A program made the translations under genes and the position numbers. This document shows, piece by piece, positions 33,258 through 44,294 of a stretch of 64,000 nt of DNA (its first letter is position 1; the number at the start of each line of letters is the position of its first letter). This DNA comes from Chaetoderma sp. LZ-2023a. Taxonomy: Eukaryota; Mollusca; Caudofoveata; Chaetodermatida; Chaetodermatidae. Below the pieces are notes generated by a model. It did no database searches. It was not told the origin of the DNA and worked only from the letters and a program-made list of their open reading frames with translations. The stretch spans positions 138,086,496-138,150,495 of the forward strand of contig CM067369.1 in the NCBI GenBank assembly GCA_034401795.1. Direction: 5' to 3'.

Positions 33258-34231
33258 CACTCCTGGCAAGCCAGAGAAAGCATGCGGGCCCGAAAGAGCA
33301 GGCATGTTAATCTGATTGGCTTGTCCACGAGCAGGCGCCGTGGTAGTGCGTGGGGGTGCTTACCGCCACACCATGGCCCCGGCCAGAACCAGCTATACTC
33401 TCGGCAAGCCAAGGTATGCGGAACAACTGGCCGTCAGATCCAACCAGGGCCACCTTCTGAGCCATGAATTCTACTCCTGCGTGAGTAGAACTGTGGACAA
33501 TGTCGCCTGTATTCCCCGCGAGGGGTGCACAGACGTCAAAATCCATGGCCACGGCATCAGAAGGGGAACCCAGCAGATAATCCTCTTCTTCCTGGCCAGA
33601 AAGATTAGACTCCGGGTTAGCATAGAGAGCTAACCCGGACTGGCCAGGAAAGGTGCCATAGGAGGTACTGGCACCTGCGGCGTGCGGATACCCCTGGGCT
33701 GATAAGCAGCCAGCAGGTTCCAGCGACAACTGTCCACGGACCACCAGTGCGGCAAGCCTGCTGCCAATGCCATGGAACGCCCCCTCTAATGGGGCCACCT
33801 CTGAATTGTCGAAAACTGGTAGCGGCCTAAGGAAACCAGATTCAGAGGCGGGGATTATCTGCTCCGAAGCAGATGAAGAGGACAACAAAGGATTTGATCC
33901 AGGAAAAATGCTACGGAGCAACTCTGGAACCAAATCCTTGATTGTCCTCTTCATCTCTCCCAACATCTCACTACGGAAGGCCTCCATGTCCACTGAGGAC
34001 GAGGCCTTCCTCTTATCCTTTTTACCTGCTACCTCTCGTTTCATCTTCCTCTCCTCCTCCCCGACCTTATCCTTCGCCTGTAAAGATAAGAACTCATTCA
34101 TTAGTTCGCCCACCCCCCCACTGCTTGCATACATCACATTTAAGTAATGGTCCACAAGGACTACATTGGAAGCACAAGTGAGGGATGAACTTCTCCTTTA
34201 AGAAGCGACCACAGGACGGACAACCAGGTCT
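33258..34231 (-). pseudogene. DIRS-B2 gag, main exon (N-terminal half)
   Basis: Exon 2 starts at 34,231 after a CTGTTTCAG acceptor with RPGCPSCGRFLKEK. Next come a Lys/Glu-rich coiled region (KDKVGEEERKMKREVAGKKDKRK, ~34,090) and ELLRSIFPGSNPLL. The frame between the zinc-finger part and ATG 34,155 is disturbed. The frame is otherwise long and matches DIRS-B1, which is interrupted by a stop where this copy has Ser. The 3' side is cut at 33,258 by the hAT-like element. Confidence 0.75.
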
Positions 34232-34941
34232 CTGAAACAGGGAAGAAGATGAGGACAATGAGTATTTTAGTTAAGGTTAGAAACTCAAAACCAAAATAAA
34301 AGAGAGGAAGAAAATGATCATAAAGATCACCTATCAATATAAGAAAACCAGCGTTGGGCAAAACTTTAATTGTTAATAAAGTGCAAGGCTGATTATGACG
34401 TCATAATTTCAAGAAAGAAATTAAATCGATCCGAAACAAACATCCAGGGGTAAGGACGAATAATAATAAGGCAAAAGTTTACATAATTATTTTCAAAAAT
34501 AAGAGAAGTGCCTCATATCATTAACTAGAATACCTGATTCTTTGTATAGACAAACCATCCAATCTAATGAACTGGAACACTCCACCAAGACTATGACCTC
34601 TTAACTCTCTCCACCTTAAGGGGAAAGGAATTGGATCAAGAGGGCAAAGTGAGAAGACCTTCTTACGAGGCCTCCGAATCACTGGACATAGACTTTTTGG
34701 TTAGATAACCTAACAGTATTAGTAGGAAATGGAACCTCGGTGGAGAGAAACAAACCCTCTGTTGATGTGATGTCCCATACATATCCAGACAGATACCTGT
34801 GGACATAAACACAAAGAGAGATTAGTATTATATAGCGCCATTTTGAAATAAAACAACTATACTAGGCGCTTATCACGATAAACGTGAATCCCGGAAACAC
34901 ATTACACCGGGAAAAACTCGCTAAAATATAATAGAAGTTAC

Positions 34942-34992
34942 CTGATGGATAGATCCTGGGCCCTCCTCTGGCGAACTAATTCTATCTGCCAT
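34942..34992 (-). CDS. DIRS-B2 gag exon 1 (17 codons)
   Basis: ATG at 34,992, 51 nt, ending CATCAG/GTAACT. The peptide MADRISSPEEGPGSIHQ aligns with the exon 1 of DIRS-B1 (MAERVTSPQEGLGPLNQ). The intron is 34,232-34,941. Conservation of length, phase and both splice sites across two diverged copies supports real splicing. Confidence 0.65.
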
Positions 34993-35079
34993 CTCTACAG
35001 GTGTTCTAGACTTCTAATAATCGCTTAAAAAGACTTGAAAAGGCTTGGAAAAGCTTTGAGCACAAAAGCATGTGTACAC

Positions 35080-35278
35080 CCGCTGCCAATAAATTAGCAA
35101 AGAGGAAGTGCTAGTCTGCGCATGCGCGGTGGTGGGGCTGGCATCCGCCGGACTGCCCTCTGACTCCCTGCCCAGTAGGGGCACCTAACTGTTTTAATCT
35201 GAGTGTTTATTGAGTGAAAGCCGATATTTAGCAATATCAAAGAGTATTAGGGAGGTAAGTATACTCTTGAAGGGAAAT
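35080..35278. repeat. DIRS-B2 5' inverted terminal repeat
   Basis: From 'cgctgccaataaattagc' through 'gtagtgctagtctgcgcatg'-like sequence to 'agtatactcttgaagggaaat'. Inverse complement of 19,675-19,880. Confidence 0.8.
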
Positions 35279-36305
35279 GTCTACAACTAGCAAGCTCGTT
35301 GGTGCACTCTCTGGTAAGAAGAGGGTATTGTATGCACCAACTCTCAAGTGGTACCTTGCCAACGGGTTAGAGATTACTGCTATCTATTGCACTATAGACT
35401 ACACCTCACAGAAACCTTTTTAATGATTTGTAGACTCTGTTACTGAGGCATGTCGTACCGGGGATGTTGACAAAAGTAAAGCTGTGTTGGCTGATCTCTT
35501 CAAACTCCTCGTCAACAGTGCATATGGGAAGCTGATCGAGGCATTAGAATGTCATACCAACACAAACTTCACTAAGGATGAACGAGCAGTAGACAGAGCC
35601 TTGCGTAGTGCATGGTTCGAGGAGCTAGAGATCAGGGATTCCTACGAATTGCAGAGCCGTAAGGCTAAAATCACCATTTGTCACCCCTTCCAGGTGGGTA
35701 TGGCAGTATACGAGCTGGCGAAGCTGCAAATGCTGGAGTTCTACTATGACTTCCTCGACCGCTACGTAGCTCATGACAGCTTCGAGTACCTGCAGATGGA
35801 CACCGATTCTGCCTATATCGCCATAGCAGGCTCCAAGCTCGATATGGTGATACGACCAGAGATGCGAACGGAGTATGAGGCCTGCAAACGGGACTGGTTG
35901 GCATGGGACAAATGGTCTAACCGCCCTCCGGGATTGTTCAAGCTCGAGTTCGAAGGCACTCATGGTATTGCTCTCTGCTCCAAGTGCTACTACGTGGAGA
36001 ATACAGACCGCTGGAACAGCAGAAACTTGCAAGTGAAATGCTCGACCAAGACAATGTCTAAACGGCAGAATGACATCTCCTGGCAGAGGTTCTACAGCGC
36101 CCTCCATGGTGGGGTAGACAGAGCCACCAATCGAGGCCTATGCATGCGCAACCAGGGTATGGTGACGTATGCGTAGGAAAAACTCGGACTCTCCGATTAC
36201 TATGATAAGCGCCATGTGTTGTCAGATGGGGTCCATACCGAGCCCATCGAGTATCATGTTAGCACCGTAGGGGGTGGTAGCTGTGTGTCTTCAGGGACTA
36301 GCTGA
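35279..36305 (+). pseudogene. Polinton-2 PolB, 3' part
   Basis: Continues the frame broken at 19,674. Motif B is KLLVNSAYGKLIEALE (~35,505; Gly before NS is Val here) and motif C is MDTDSAYIAIAG (~35,797), with both catalytic Asp of TDS preserved. The C terminus (YDKRHVLSDGVHTEPIEYHV) extends past a CAG-to-TAG stop at ~36,174 to the natural TGA at 36,303. It overlaps the integrase gene tail to tail (36,254-36,305). A frameshift or stop also lies near 35,420. Confidence 0.85.
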
Positions 36306-37541
36306 AGCTCTTCTACGACAATTTGTTGCCTAGCCACTCCGTGCCAGGTAGCACAGTGTAGGCTGCCCCTCCGCCTCTACATACCTGTCAAGCCTGTGAA
36401 CATCTATCGACCAGTTAGGATCTGTTGCATGCCGTCGACCCCCTTCAAGCTCTCCAGGCTCATACAGGTACCGAACCAGAGCATCAGGTGCCTACTCCTC
36501 TCCCTTGTTCGCTCCTCTAGAGCTGTGACCAGCAGAGTGTCTGATAGCCTCTACCGGCTTCTTCCTGATTAGCCTAGTAACCTCGGCATTGAATCTCTCC
36601 ACCACAGCAGGCAGCGCTCTCACGCATACTCTAGAACGTTCACTCGGCGTGGCCATTTCCTGGGCGTATTGCTGTGGGAACAGTCTTTCTTCCAGTGTCC
36701 GATTCCACCGCTCAACGATAGTCTGGGCACGGCGATGCCCTACCTCGCCACGCCTAACTGCCCCACCGTGTTTCCGCATAAGGGCTGCAGTCTCCCCTCT
36801 AAACTCCTTACCCTTATCCACCTGCAACAATTCCGGCCACTGGAGGGGATTTTCCTAAGCCAGCTGACTTGTCTGTGAGCGGTACTGCCGACTCGTACCT
36901 GCTGGCGACATCGACGATGGTGAGGGCATACCGAGTCGTGTGGAAGGAATAGAACATCTGCCTGGTGAACTCTGTTCGGGACAGTTTCCTCGAAATGGGC
37001 ATGCCTGATGTGCCATGGACGAGGTCTGTATATCTGCCACATCGCCTGGCGGATGAGCCACTGGCTAACTGTCTCCAATGTGAAGTTGTGGCTCTTGCGA
37101 CGTGCAGCCTCGAGTAGTTGAGGGGGCTCACGGTAATATCCACCAGGCTGATAGCAGAGTTCCTCACGAAAGATGGAACTCCCGGATTTCATCACTGACG
37201 TCCACTCCCGTCCTGTCACGCACAGCCTGGGTGATTTTATCACTGATGTCCACTCCTGTTTCACGCACGGCCTGGGTGATTTTATCACTGACGTCCACTC
37301 CCGTCCTGTCACGCATGGCCTGGGTGATTTTATCACTGACATCCACTCCCGTCCTGTCACGCACAGCCTGGGCGAACTCTAAACAGACGAACAGGCCGTC
37401 ATTCATTCGACTATCACTGAAGACCTCCTCAAACACCTCCGTACACTGGTGTCTAGTCTCTGCTGGATCCTTACTGAACGGTAGTTTATCGGCCAACCCT
37501 CGGAAGTTAAGGGACTTGACCAGGTTGTACAGAGATGCCAT
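36254..37541 (-). pseudogene. Polinton-2 integrase with internal tandem expansion
   Basis: ATG 37,541 (MASLYNLV) follows ATTTAAGCCGTACTATATGAGG, the promoter motif. The rve core has ADVLFLPHD, YALTIVDVASRYESA, LQVDKGKEFRGE and IVERWNRTLEERLF, the last bringing the catalytic Glu region. The C-terminal domain VRYLYEPGELEGG and VEEELQ-like end follow after ANKGEE stop. The N-terminal region has the 19-residue unit AVRDRTGVDVSDKITQ-like repeated three to four times in frame (37,190-37,370), where Polinton-1 has it once. Frameshifts lie at ~37,165, ~37,080, ~36,925, ~36,850 and ~36,490. Confidence 0.85.
37190..37375. repeat. In-frame minisatellite in the integrase gene
   Basis: Tandem units of 51-57 bp sharing 'atcactgacgtccactccc' and 'acgcacagcctgggtgat'. 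All units keep the reading frame. One lacks two codons. Confidence 0.85.
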
Positions 37542-37543
37542 CC

Positions 37544-37966
37544 TCATATAGTACGGCTTAAATGTTTGGTGGCCCAGATGGCCGTGAGAGCTATGGGAAC
37601 GTACGGTAGCCAAGGCCATGCGACTCCGAAGAACGTACCTATTCCTGAGGTGATGGCTGGTATGGCTTCAGAAATCTTCTCCACCCCATGGAGAGCATTG
37701 TTGGCGATCTTACAGACCGTCTCGCCAGCCTTCGTTGTGAACAGAGCGATCAGAGCCCAAACTGCTGCCAGCGGACCGATAGAACCTTTTACGTAAGTGC
37801 GATAGATTCCTTTCGCTCTGTGTACTAGCTTGCGGGATTCAGGCTCCACATCATCATACTCACCCGCGGCCTCCACTACATCGTAGTCGTCTGCGTCATC
37901 CTCCTCCTCATAGTCCTCGTCATCTATATCCTCGACTGGATCTTCATAAGCCTCTGGTTCATACAT
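37544..37966 (-). CDS. Polinton acidic-head membrane protein
   Basis: 141 residues from ATG 37,966 (MYEPEAYEDPVEDID). Residues 1-50 are mostly D, E and Y. Residues 60-140 contain two or three hydrophobic segments (IGPLAAVWALIALF, AIPAITSGIGTFFGVAWPWL, YVPIALTAIWA). The stop TGA at 37,544-37,546 is part of the integrase TATA motif. Intact here and broken in Polinton-1. It is placed between integrase and the coiled-coil gene. Likely a virion or membrane-associated protein, with no known family recognised. The upstream promoter was split by the transposon at 38,002. Confidence 0.7.
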   Translation of the reverse strand: MYEPEAYEDPVEDIDDEDYEEEDDADDYDVVEAAGEYDDVEPESRKLVHRAKGIYRTYVKGSIGPLAAVWALIALFTTKAGETVCKIANNALHGVEKISEAIPAITSGIGTFFGVAWPWLPYVPIALTAIWATKHLSRTI

Positions 37967-38732
37967 CGCTCTGGGGATCCGTCGCTGGGGGACAGCTATA
38001 TGGGTCATTCCGTGTCAAATCAGCAAATTTCCAGAAATGTCCCCACCTGACCATCTCAGAATTGCTTAATATTTTGTTTACAGCTAGCAACACATATTTT
38101 AGGTGATTATACAAAATTATAGATTCCAGTTTTACATACTTTTCAAAATATTGCAGTTCGAGTAACATAGGGGTGGCGAAAATGTTACAGGATTTTCGCA
38201 CATGTTATTTTTTCTGCAACTTTCAAGTCCTAATATCTCCCTTATTATACATGCTAGCCATCTGAAATTTTTATCATTAATTCACTGCCACGTGTCTTAC
38301 TGGAAAATGCAAAGAAATGCCAAATACCGTTATAAATCTTTATTTAATACTTTACCAAAAATGGCAAAATAATCTTTGACATTGTGCATTTTGCAACTTT
38401 TATCTGAGAATAAAACACAAACTGTCTGCAGTTAGGGCTTGCCTTTTCACATGCTTTATGTATCCATATAGATGAACATGCACAGGTGTTTGTAACCTCC
38501 TAAGTTTATAACTTTTAGAGATATGACTTGTTGAAAACAAGAAAATCTTCACGCATGTCAAGTTTCAGCTGCAAATATTATTAAGAGGGACAGGTGGCAC
38601 ACACTATTGCTATATATCAAAAGAAAGCATATGGTCTAAGCTTTAATTTGATACCTAGAACAACTTGCCCCTATGATTATTTCAGTGTGATATTAATTTA
38701 ACAAAATAGGGTTATTTTGTCAATTCGCGATT

Positions 38733-39178
38733 GATTAATTATGCATAACTCAGTAATTACTTCGGAAATACTTCAAAGTGGATTGAATATTCAAGAACAA
38801 ATTTAAAGTAATAAGTATGTAACACTGCTTCCATATAAATCTTTAGCACTAATGTCAAAATTTTCAAAAATTTCCAATTTAAAACAAGGTTAAATTGATG
38901 CCACTTTTGTAAACAACTTTCTCAGAAGATGCTGCTGCCTTAAACATCATCATCATCTAAGGAAATTGTTTTCCAAATCTGTTAATGCCAAAAACAAGAG
39001 AATGTTAATGCTAGTGTGCTCAGGATTAAAGCTGCATTAAGGTAACTTCACTAAATTATATGTAATTGTATCTTGTATATCAATCATGTTTAGGCTTTCT
39101 CTTTCTGTTGCTAACTATGTACAAGGAAGTAGTCAGCATACTAGCATAGTACAGTTGATTACATGTAACAGAAGTTAT
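38733..39178. other. Spacer between terminal repeat and transposase
   Basis: AT-rich, noncoding, with a possible 3' untranslated region of the transposase. Confidence 0.4.
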
Positions 39179-41761
39179 TTACGACAGAAACTTGGTAGCA
39201 GAAAATGTTCTGAAACACTCTGTAATTTGTGTCATTGTGTCCTGATCCAACTTATACTGATGACCAGTTATTGTGGTAAGGTTTGTCACTGCACAGAGAA
39301 TATGATCAATTGGAACAGCACATTCATCTCGTCTTCGTGGCCAAGAAAATGATCTTGCTGGACCTTTTGGCTGCATGAAGTTAATCAGAAGATCTTGATG
39401 CTCCTCCGATATCTCTACAATGTTTCCAAGATACCAGTTCTGATCATAAACCGTGGCTACATACTGTCCTGGTTGAAAGTTTAGAGACGTTTCTGTGCCT
39501 GAGACGCTCACTTTCGTACTGGCACCGTTTTCATCAGCAGATATTCTACTAATGCGTAACTCACTAGTACTGGTGGGAATGAAGCAGTGATGGCTCCTTG
39601 TTCCAGAATCGTACCTGCATTTGCGAAACGCTTTATTAGACTAGGGCGATGCTGTTCCACATCAGTGAGTGATACATAAAAGAAAGTGATACCATGAACA
39701 TTAGATTGTGACCACTCATATAATTCTACCGGTGTAACAATATGATTGTCTGTGGTGTGTTGCAGGCTGCTTCTTGCAGCAAGTCTCTTAACTGTTCCTC
39801 CAATTCCATCACAAACACTTTTACCGTGGCTTGTTGCAAAGAAATTCCACTCAGCTGATAAACCAAAATCTTGTGAATGTAGACACAGGTTGCGGAAATT
39901 CTTATAGTTTTTATATTGTCCTCCGCATCCATCACTAAAGTACTTTACATGCTTAACATGAGGCAGCATTTCTTTAAGGTATTTTACCACAACATTAATG
40001 AACGCATACACACTTACTGTGTCATGTTGCATACAATCACTGATTACACACAGAGATAAAGGCTTACACCGCATGCCGTCTTTGGAGTAATAAACAGCAA
40101 ACGGATGCAACCTTGCTTGCTTGTTATCCCAATAAAATCCTTGAATGGAATCCTGAATTATAAAGGAGTAATTCTCTGCAAAGTCTAACAATACTAACAT
40201 TGTATTATCATGTTCATGTAATGTCTCTTTGCAGCTAGAAAGGCATGCAGCTTGTGCTTTCGCAATGTAATGGTGGGTTGTCAGATTATCAAGTTGGTCA
40301 CACAGCAGATTGATGAAGTCTGGCACACATTCCTGTCTAGTAACAATGGAAGGCCGATCAGTATGCCCCCAACTGTTTAAAACTAATGACATCATCTTCA
40401 TCCATTTCCATTTGATTGTGGATAAGCTCTGTTATATGTGTATGCAGGGCATCTTTTCCTGGGCACTGGCTACAGCGGTGTATCATACAGTCTCTGGAAT
40501 GAATGTCACAAACAACAAGCGACATTAATGAAGTGTATTCCAGTTTTAGTTCACCAACTGCAGCTAACAAAAGTTTCACGTTTTAATGGATCTCACAGAT
40601 GCACACAGAATGGGTGCCTCTGGCCACAACTGTTATACACCATGGTGGGTGCAGTTCACAGAATTTGGAAAACCCTATTTTGCAGGATTCATACTTTTGT
40701 TTAAATGCTACGTACAGTTCATTCAAATTTGCTAAGAGCAGGCACTTTTGTTTGTGTATACGATTTCCATCAATTTTTATTGAAAGGTAGTCCTTTTTTC
40801 CAGGGCACAAACGAGAGTATTCATCACTTTCATAAAACACGGTCACTTGTTTCTTGACATCTTCTGTTAATTCATTTCCCTTCTTGGTTGAGGGTTCCGC
40901 AAGAATGCCATGTTGTTTTTTTAACTCTCTGGCTTTCCTAACCACATACTTTGTCACATTAAATTCTGTAGCAGTCTTCTCAAGTGACCAGCTTGGAGGT
41001 GCCATTGTCAGTATTTGTATTTGCTTTTGTCTATTTGACACACTACATTTTTGCTTCATACATAAAATAAGTTCTTTAAGATCTGTACATTGCTGACAAA
41101 CTGGTGTCTTCTTTACCAAATCATCTGGCTCTACTTTCAAATTTTTGGCAAGCTGATATTTCATGCCAGTCTCTGCTTGGGCTAGTTTGCGTTTACCATA
41201 ACCAACCATATCTCTCTGGCTGACCTTTATTTTGAGGGGAGAGCATCCAAGTGAGGTTATGCTGGTATTTAGTTGACTTGCATGCTTGCCATCACTCTGA
41301 TCTGTGTCATATGAATCACTTTCTAAATTATCATCATCTGTAAGTTCTGCAACAGGTTTAGTATCCAATGAAAATTTTATCATACACTTTGGACATAACT
41401 TTTGACCGGGTTTAATGTTATTCCCTGTGGTTTTATTTAGTTTCTCAGTTGCAGTGGTATTCAAGGTACGTAAGTTTCCTCTGACTGGCTGACCATGAAC
41501 AGAATATGGATCACAGCACTTCTTTTCTAAGAATCCATATTTGTCTAGGTACAACTTTTTATGATGCAAGCATACTGTACTTTGTTGAGTTACTGTCATA
41601 TTCTGTGGTAAGTCACAACGTTTAAACATAAGGTCTTTATCTTGAAGTGATAAATCACATATTTTCACAAAGCCTGTCTTTTTGCAGTAAGTCAGTTTAT
41701 GACAGTCATCTTTGCAGTTCATGCCAATAGTACAGGCAGCCATCTTAGATGCCATAGTCAC
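39179..41761 (-). pseudogene. Transposase of the long-TIR element (DDE-like with C-terminal Tudor-like end)
   Basis: About 850 codons in four pieces. The N-terminal third is rich in Cys and His (NCKDDCHKLTYC, VCLHHKKLY, KLCPKCMIKF), a likely zinc-binding DNA recogniser. The core has LVLLDFAENYSFI (first acidic residue), YFSDGCGGQYKNYKNF (second) and SAEWNFFATSHGKSVCDGIGG (probable third). The C terminus has GQYVATVYDQNWYLGNIVE, like a Tudor/SH3 barrel. Related predicted proteins occur in many invertebrates. Frameshifts lie at ~40,600, ~40,385 (a G run) and ~39,520. Superfamily not settled. Confidence 0.7.
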
Positions 41762-42112
41762 TCAATCTGAAAAACAGACAAGAAAATATTAATGACCAGA
41801 CAGTTAATAGTTTGATTTAAATTGAGTTTCCTTGGTAAGTGGGCTGCAGGTATGAAAATATAACACTGACACAAGAAAATTAGGTAAAATTTTATTTCTT
41901 GAAATTTTCTAGTCAGTAGATATGTACATAATTGCTAAGCTATATTATGTTCATATACACTGTGTGCGTATCTACATGTATTAAATATAAATACTAATGT
42001 AAAAATAAGATATGTTAGCAACATGTCTCATTAGATATATCACCCTGTTTCTTAAACATTTTAAAGTAATATTTAAATTTATTTTACAGAATTAAGTCTA
42101 GGATGATAACCA
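41762..42112. other. Spacer upstream of the transposase
   Basis: AT-rich leader between ATG 41,761 and the right terminal repeat. The promoter was not identified. Confidence 0.4.
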
Positions 42113-42833
42113 TTCGCGAATTGACAAAATAACCCTATTTTGTTAAATTAGTATCACACTGAAATAATCACAGGGGCAAGTTGTTCTAGGTATCAAATTA
42201 AAGCCTATACCATATGCTTTCTTTTGATATATAGCAATAGTGTGTGCCACCTGTCCCTCTTAATAATATTTGCAGCTGAAACTTGACATGCGTGAAGATT
42301 TTCTTGTTTTCAACAAGTCATATCTCTAAAAGTTATAAACTTAGGAGGTTACAAACACCTGTGCATGTTCATCTATATGGATACATAAAGCATGTGAAAA
42401 GGCAAGCCCTAACTGCAGACAGTTTGTGTTTTATTCTCAGATAAAAGTTGCAAAATGCACAATGTCGAAGATTATTTTGCCATTTTTGGTAAAGTATTAA
42501 ATAAAGATTTATAAAGGTATTTGGCATTTCTTTGCATTTTTCAGTAAGACACATAGCAGTGAATTAATGATAAAAATTTCAGATGGCTAGCATGTATAAT
42601 AAGGGAGATATTAGGACTTGAAAGTTGCGGAAAAAATAACATGTGCGAAAACCCTGTAACATTTTCGCCACCCCTATATTATTCAGACTGCAATATTTTG
42701 AAAAGTATGTAAAACTGGACTCTATAATTTTGTATAATCGCCTAAAATATGTGTAGGTAGCTGTAAACAAAATATTAAGCAATTCTGAGATGGTCAGGTG
42801 GGGACCACTTGCTGATTTGAGATGGAATGACCC

Positions 42834-42863
42834 ATATAGTAGCTTTAAACTGTAGTCTATAGC
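42834..42863 (+). promoter_or_regulatory. Promoter of the Polinton-2 coiled-coil gene
   Basis: ATATAGTAGCTTTAAACTG then TCTATAGC directly before ATG 42,864. Identical over this length to 15,452-15,481 of Polinton-1. The partner half that served the membrane gene is now 4.8 kb away. Confidence 0.65.
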
Positions 42864-43238
42864 ATGGCATCCGCAATCTTGAATGTGGGCGTGTTTGCCT
42901 TAGCGAACTGGGCACTCAGCTTCGCCGACAAGAAGGCAGCAGAGGTCGAGCATGAGCGTCATAACCAGGCGATGGAGAAGCTGTCTAAGGAGAAGTTTGA
43001 GTACAGGAAAGCCCTCGAGCATATGCGCCAGAGGGAGGCACGCCGACGCCAACTCCGAGCTCAGGCCAACCAGAGCCTCAAAGAGGCAGATGAGAGTCTC
43101 GATGAGTACTACGAGGCTGTATCTGAGCCAATGCTCGACTATGAACCATCGACAGGTCAGAAGACAGCAGAGCTTATAGTAGTGGTGGAAGCTGCAGCTG
43201 TGACGACAGGAGTCGTCCTCTACGCACGCTCAAGCTGA
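42864..43238 (+). CDS. Polinton-2 coiled-coil protein
   Basis: 124 residues, intact. Residues 2-20 are hydrophobic (ILNVGVFALANWALSF). Residues 22-85 are a charged helix (KLSKEKFEYRKALEHMRQREARRRQLRAQ). Residues 103-120 are hydrophobic again (ELIVVVEAAAVTTGVVLYA), so it may span or attach to membrane at both ends. About 95% identical to the Polinton-1 copy at DNA level, though full length here. Function unknown. Confidence 0.7.
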   Translation: MASAILNVGVFALANWALSFADKKAAEVEHERHNQAMEKLSKEKFEYRKALEHMRQREARRRQLRAQANQSLKEADESLDEYYEAVSEPMLDYEPSTGQKTAELIVVVEAAAVTTGVVLYARSS

Positions 43239-43239
43239 A

Positions 43240-44294
43240 TATCTGATGTGTTCGACACGCATACCTTAGCATCGTCAAAGTAAAGTACCGTCACACCTAA
43301 TGAGCGAGTCCCAGATATGAGGTTTCCGATGTTGAAGCTGAGCCGGTTGCCTTGATTAGGTGGGATGTCCCTGCCCCCGAGGTGGTGACGGCCCTCGAGT
43401 GCCGACTTGGTCGTCGCTTCCACTGGTTAGGCGCAGAAGTGCATATGACTTAGTTTTCTGTCTGTAGAGTTGGGAATCAGCCAGCTCGCATACCTCACCA
43501 AGAACATTGGTCCCAGCAACCACAAGCTTGACGTCGTCTAGCTTATCCACCTGCTGGATGACTCCTCCATTCTGATCCAGGACCGCAACAGCGACACAGT
43601 CCGATGCACCACGATGCAATGTCAACTCTACCCGTTGGTTAGCTGTGGCTTGGACCTGCTGGTGTTCTCACTCCATATGCACGATCCACTGTTTGGAACC
43701 CGTTTGCTTCAGCTCCTGGTCATTCTCATCATGCCAGACATGAAGTCTTGGAGCTTTCATCGCCGCATCTGCGAGCAGCTCAGTGTACACCCGGAGGAAC
43801 AGCCTATCCTGCATGGCAGCCGGATTCACGTGTGTTTTCTCGAGGACGGTTAAGAGTGGAACTGCCACAGGCTTCTCGACACCTGCCCATAGTTCAAATT
43901 CTGTGAACCCCTCACTGCACCCCACAGCGTAGTACCCCTTTCCCTTCGCATAGAAGGTTGGGCCACGAGCCAGCGGACCTAGGACTCAGTACTCATCGTT
44001 CACATAGGTGGTGTCCACGGTGCTGTTGCTCTGCACGATCTCCGACCTGTTCAGAACCTGCGGGAGCTCTACCGTCTGTTCTATTGTGCTCTGAAGCTTG
44101 AACTCGAGTGTCATGCTCTTGATCTCGTGGATCTGTGCCGAGATTGCAAAGTCAATGTACTTCCCAGCAGCGGACAACGGGTTCTCACCGTGTATACTGG
44201 ATCGAATGACCGTCAGGCAGTCCTTCCGAGGATCAGTGCGGTGCGATGTCGCGGGTTCAATGGCCCCATCTGGATGTTGCACATACTGCAGCAT
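43240..44294 (-). pseudogene. Polinton-2 unknown protein A (possible minor capsid)
   Basis: Starts at ATG 44,294 after TTTAA-TATATA on the minus strand. The readable stretch MLQYVQHPDGAIEPATSHRT... KYIDFAISAQIHEIKSMTLEFKLQ is beta-rich. A stop at 43,986 is followed by more in another frame (FTEFELWAGVEKPVAVPLLTVLE, RLFLRVYTELLADAAMKAP), then a third frame (CVAVAVLDQNGGVIQQVDKLDDVKLVVAG). Total about 340 residues. The beta-strand character and the position among morphogenesis genes suggest a capsid or penton component, but no motif proves it. Confidence 0.5.

Larger units (their letters stand above)
19675..35278 (-). mobile_element. DIRS-B2 retrotransposon, interrupted by a hAT-like element
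   Basis: The same family as DIRS-B1 (50.59-57.60 kb). The left end begins ATAAACGAAATC and the right end finishes TCTTGAAGGGAAAT, as an inverted terminal repeat pair of about 190 bp. There is no target-site duplication, as expected for tyrosine-recombinase integration. Its own length without the 9.9-kb hAT-like insert (23,342-33,257) is about 5.7 kb against 7.0 kb for B1. The loss is explained mainly by three deletions of about 240, 740 and 245 bp, so it is nonautonomous. Confidence 0.85.
38002..42833. mobile_element. DNA transposon with ~725-bp terminal inverted repeats
   Basis: Ends GGGTCATTCC and GGAATGACCC. Flanked by ATAT at 37,998-38,001 and 42,834-42,837. Removing it and one ATAT restores the promoter as in Polinton-1 (15,448-15,470). 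The inverted repeats run from 38,002 to about 38,732 and from about 42,113 to 42,833 with high identity. The transposase is on the minus strand. Superfamily uncertain: 4-bp duplications and GGG ends would fit Sola-type elements. Confidence 0.85.
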
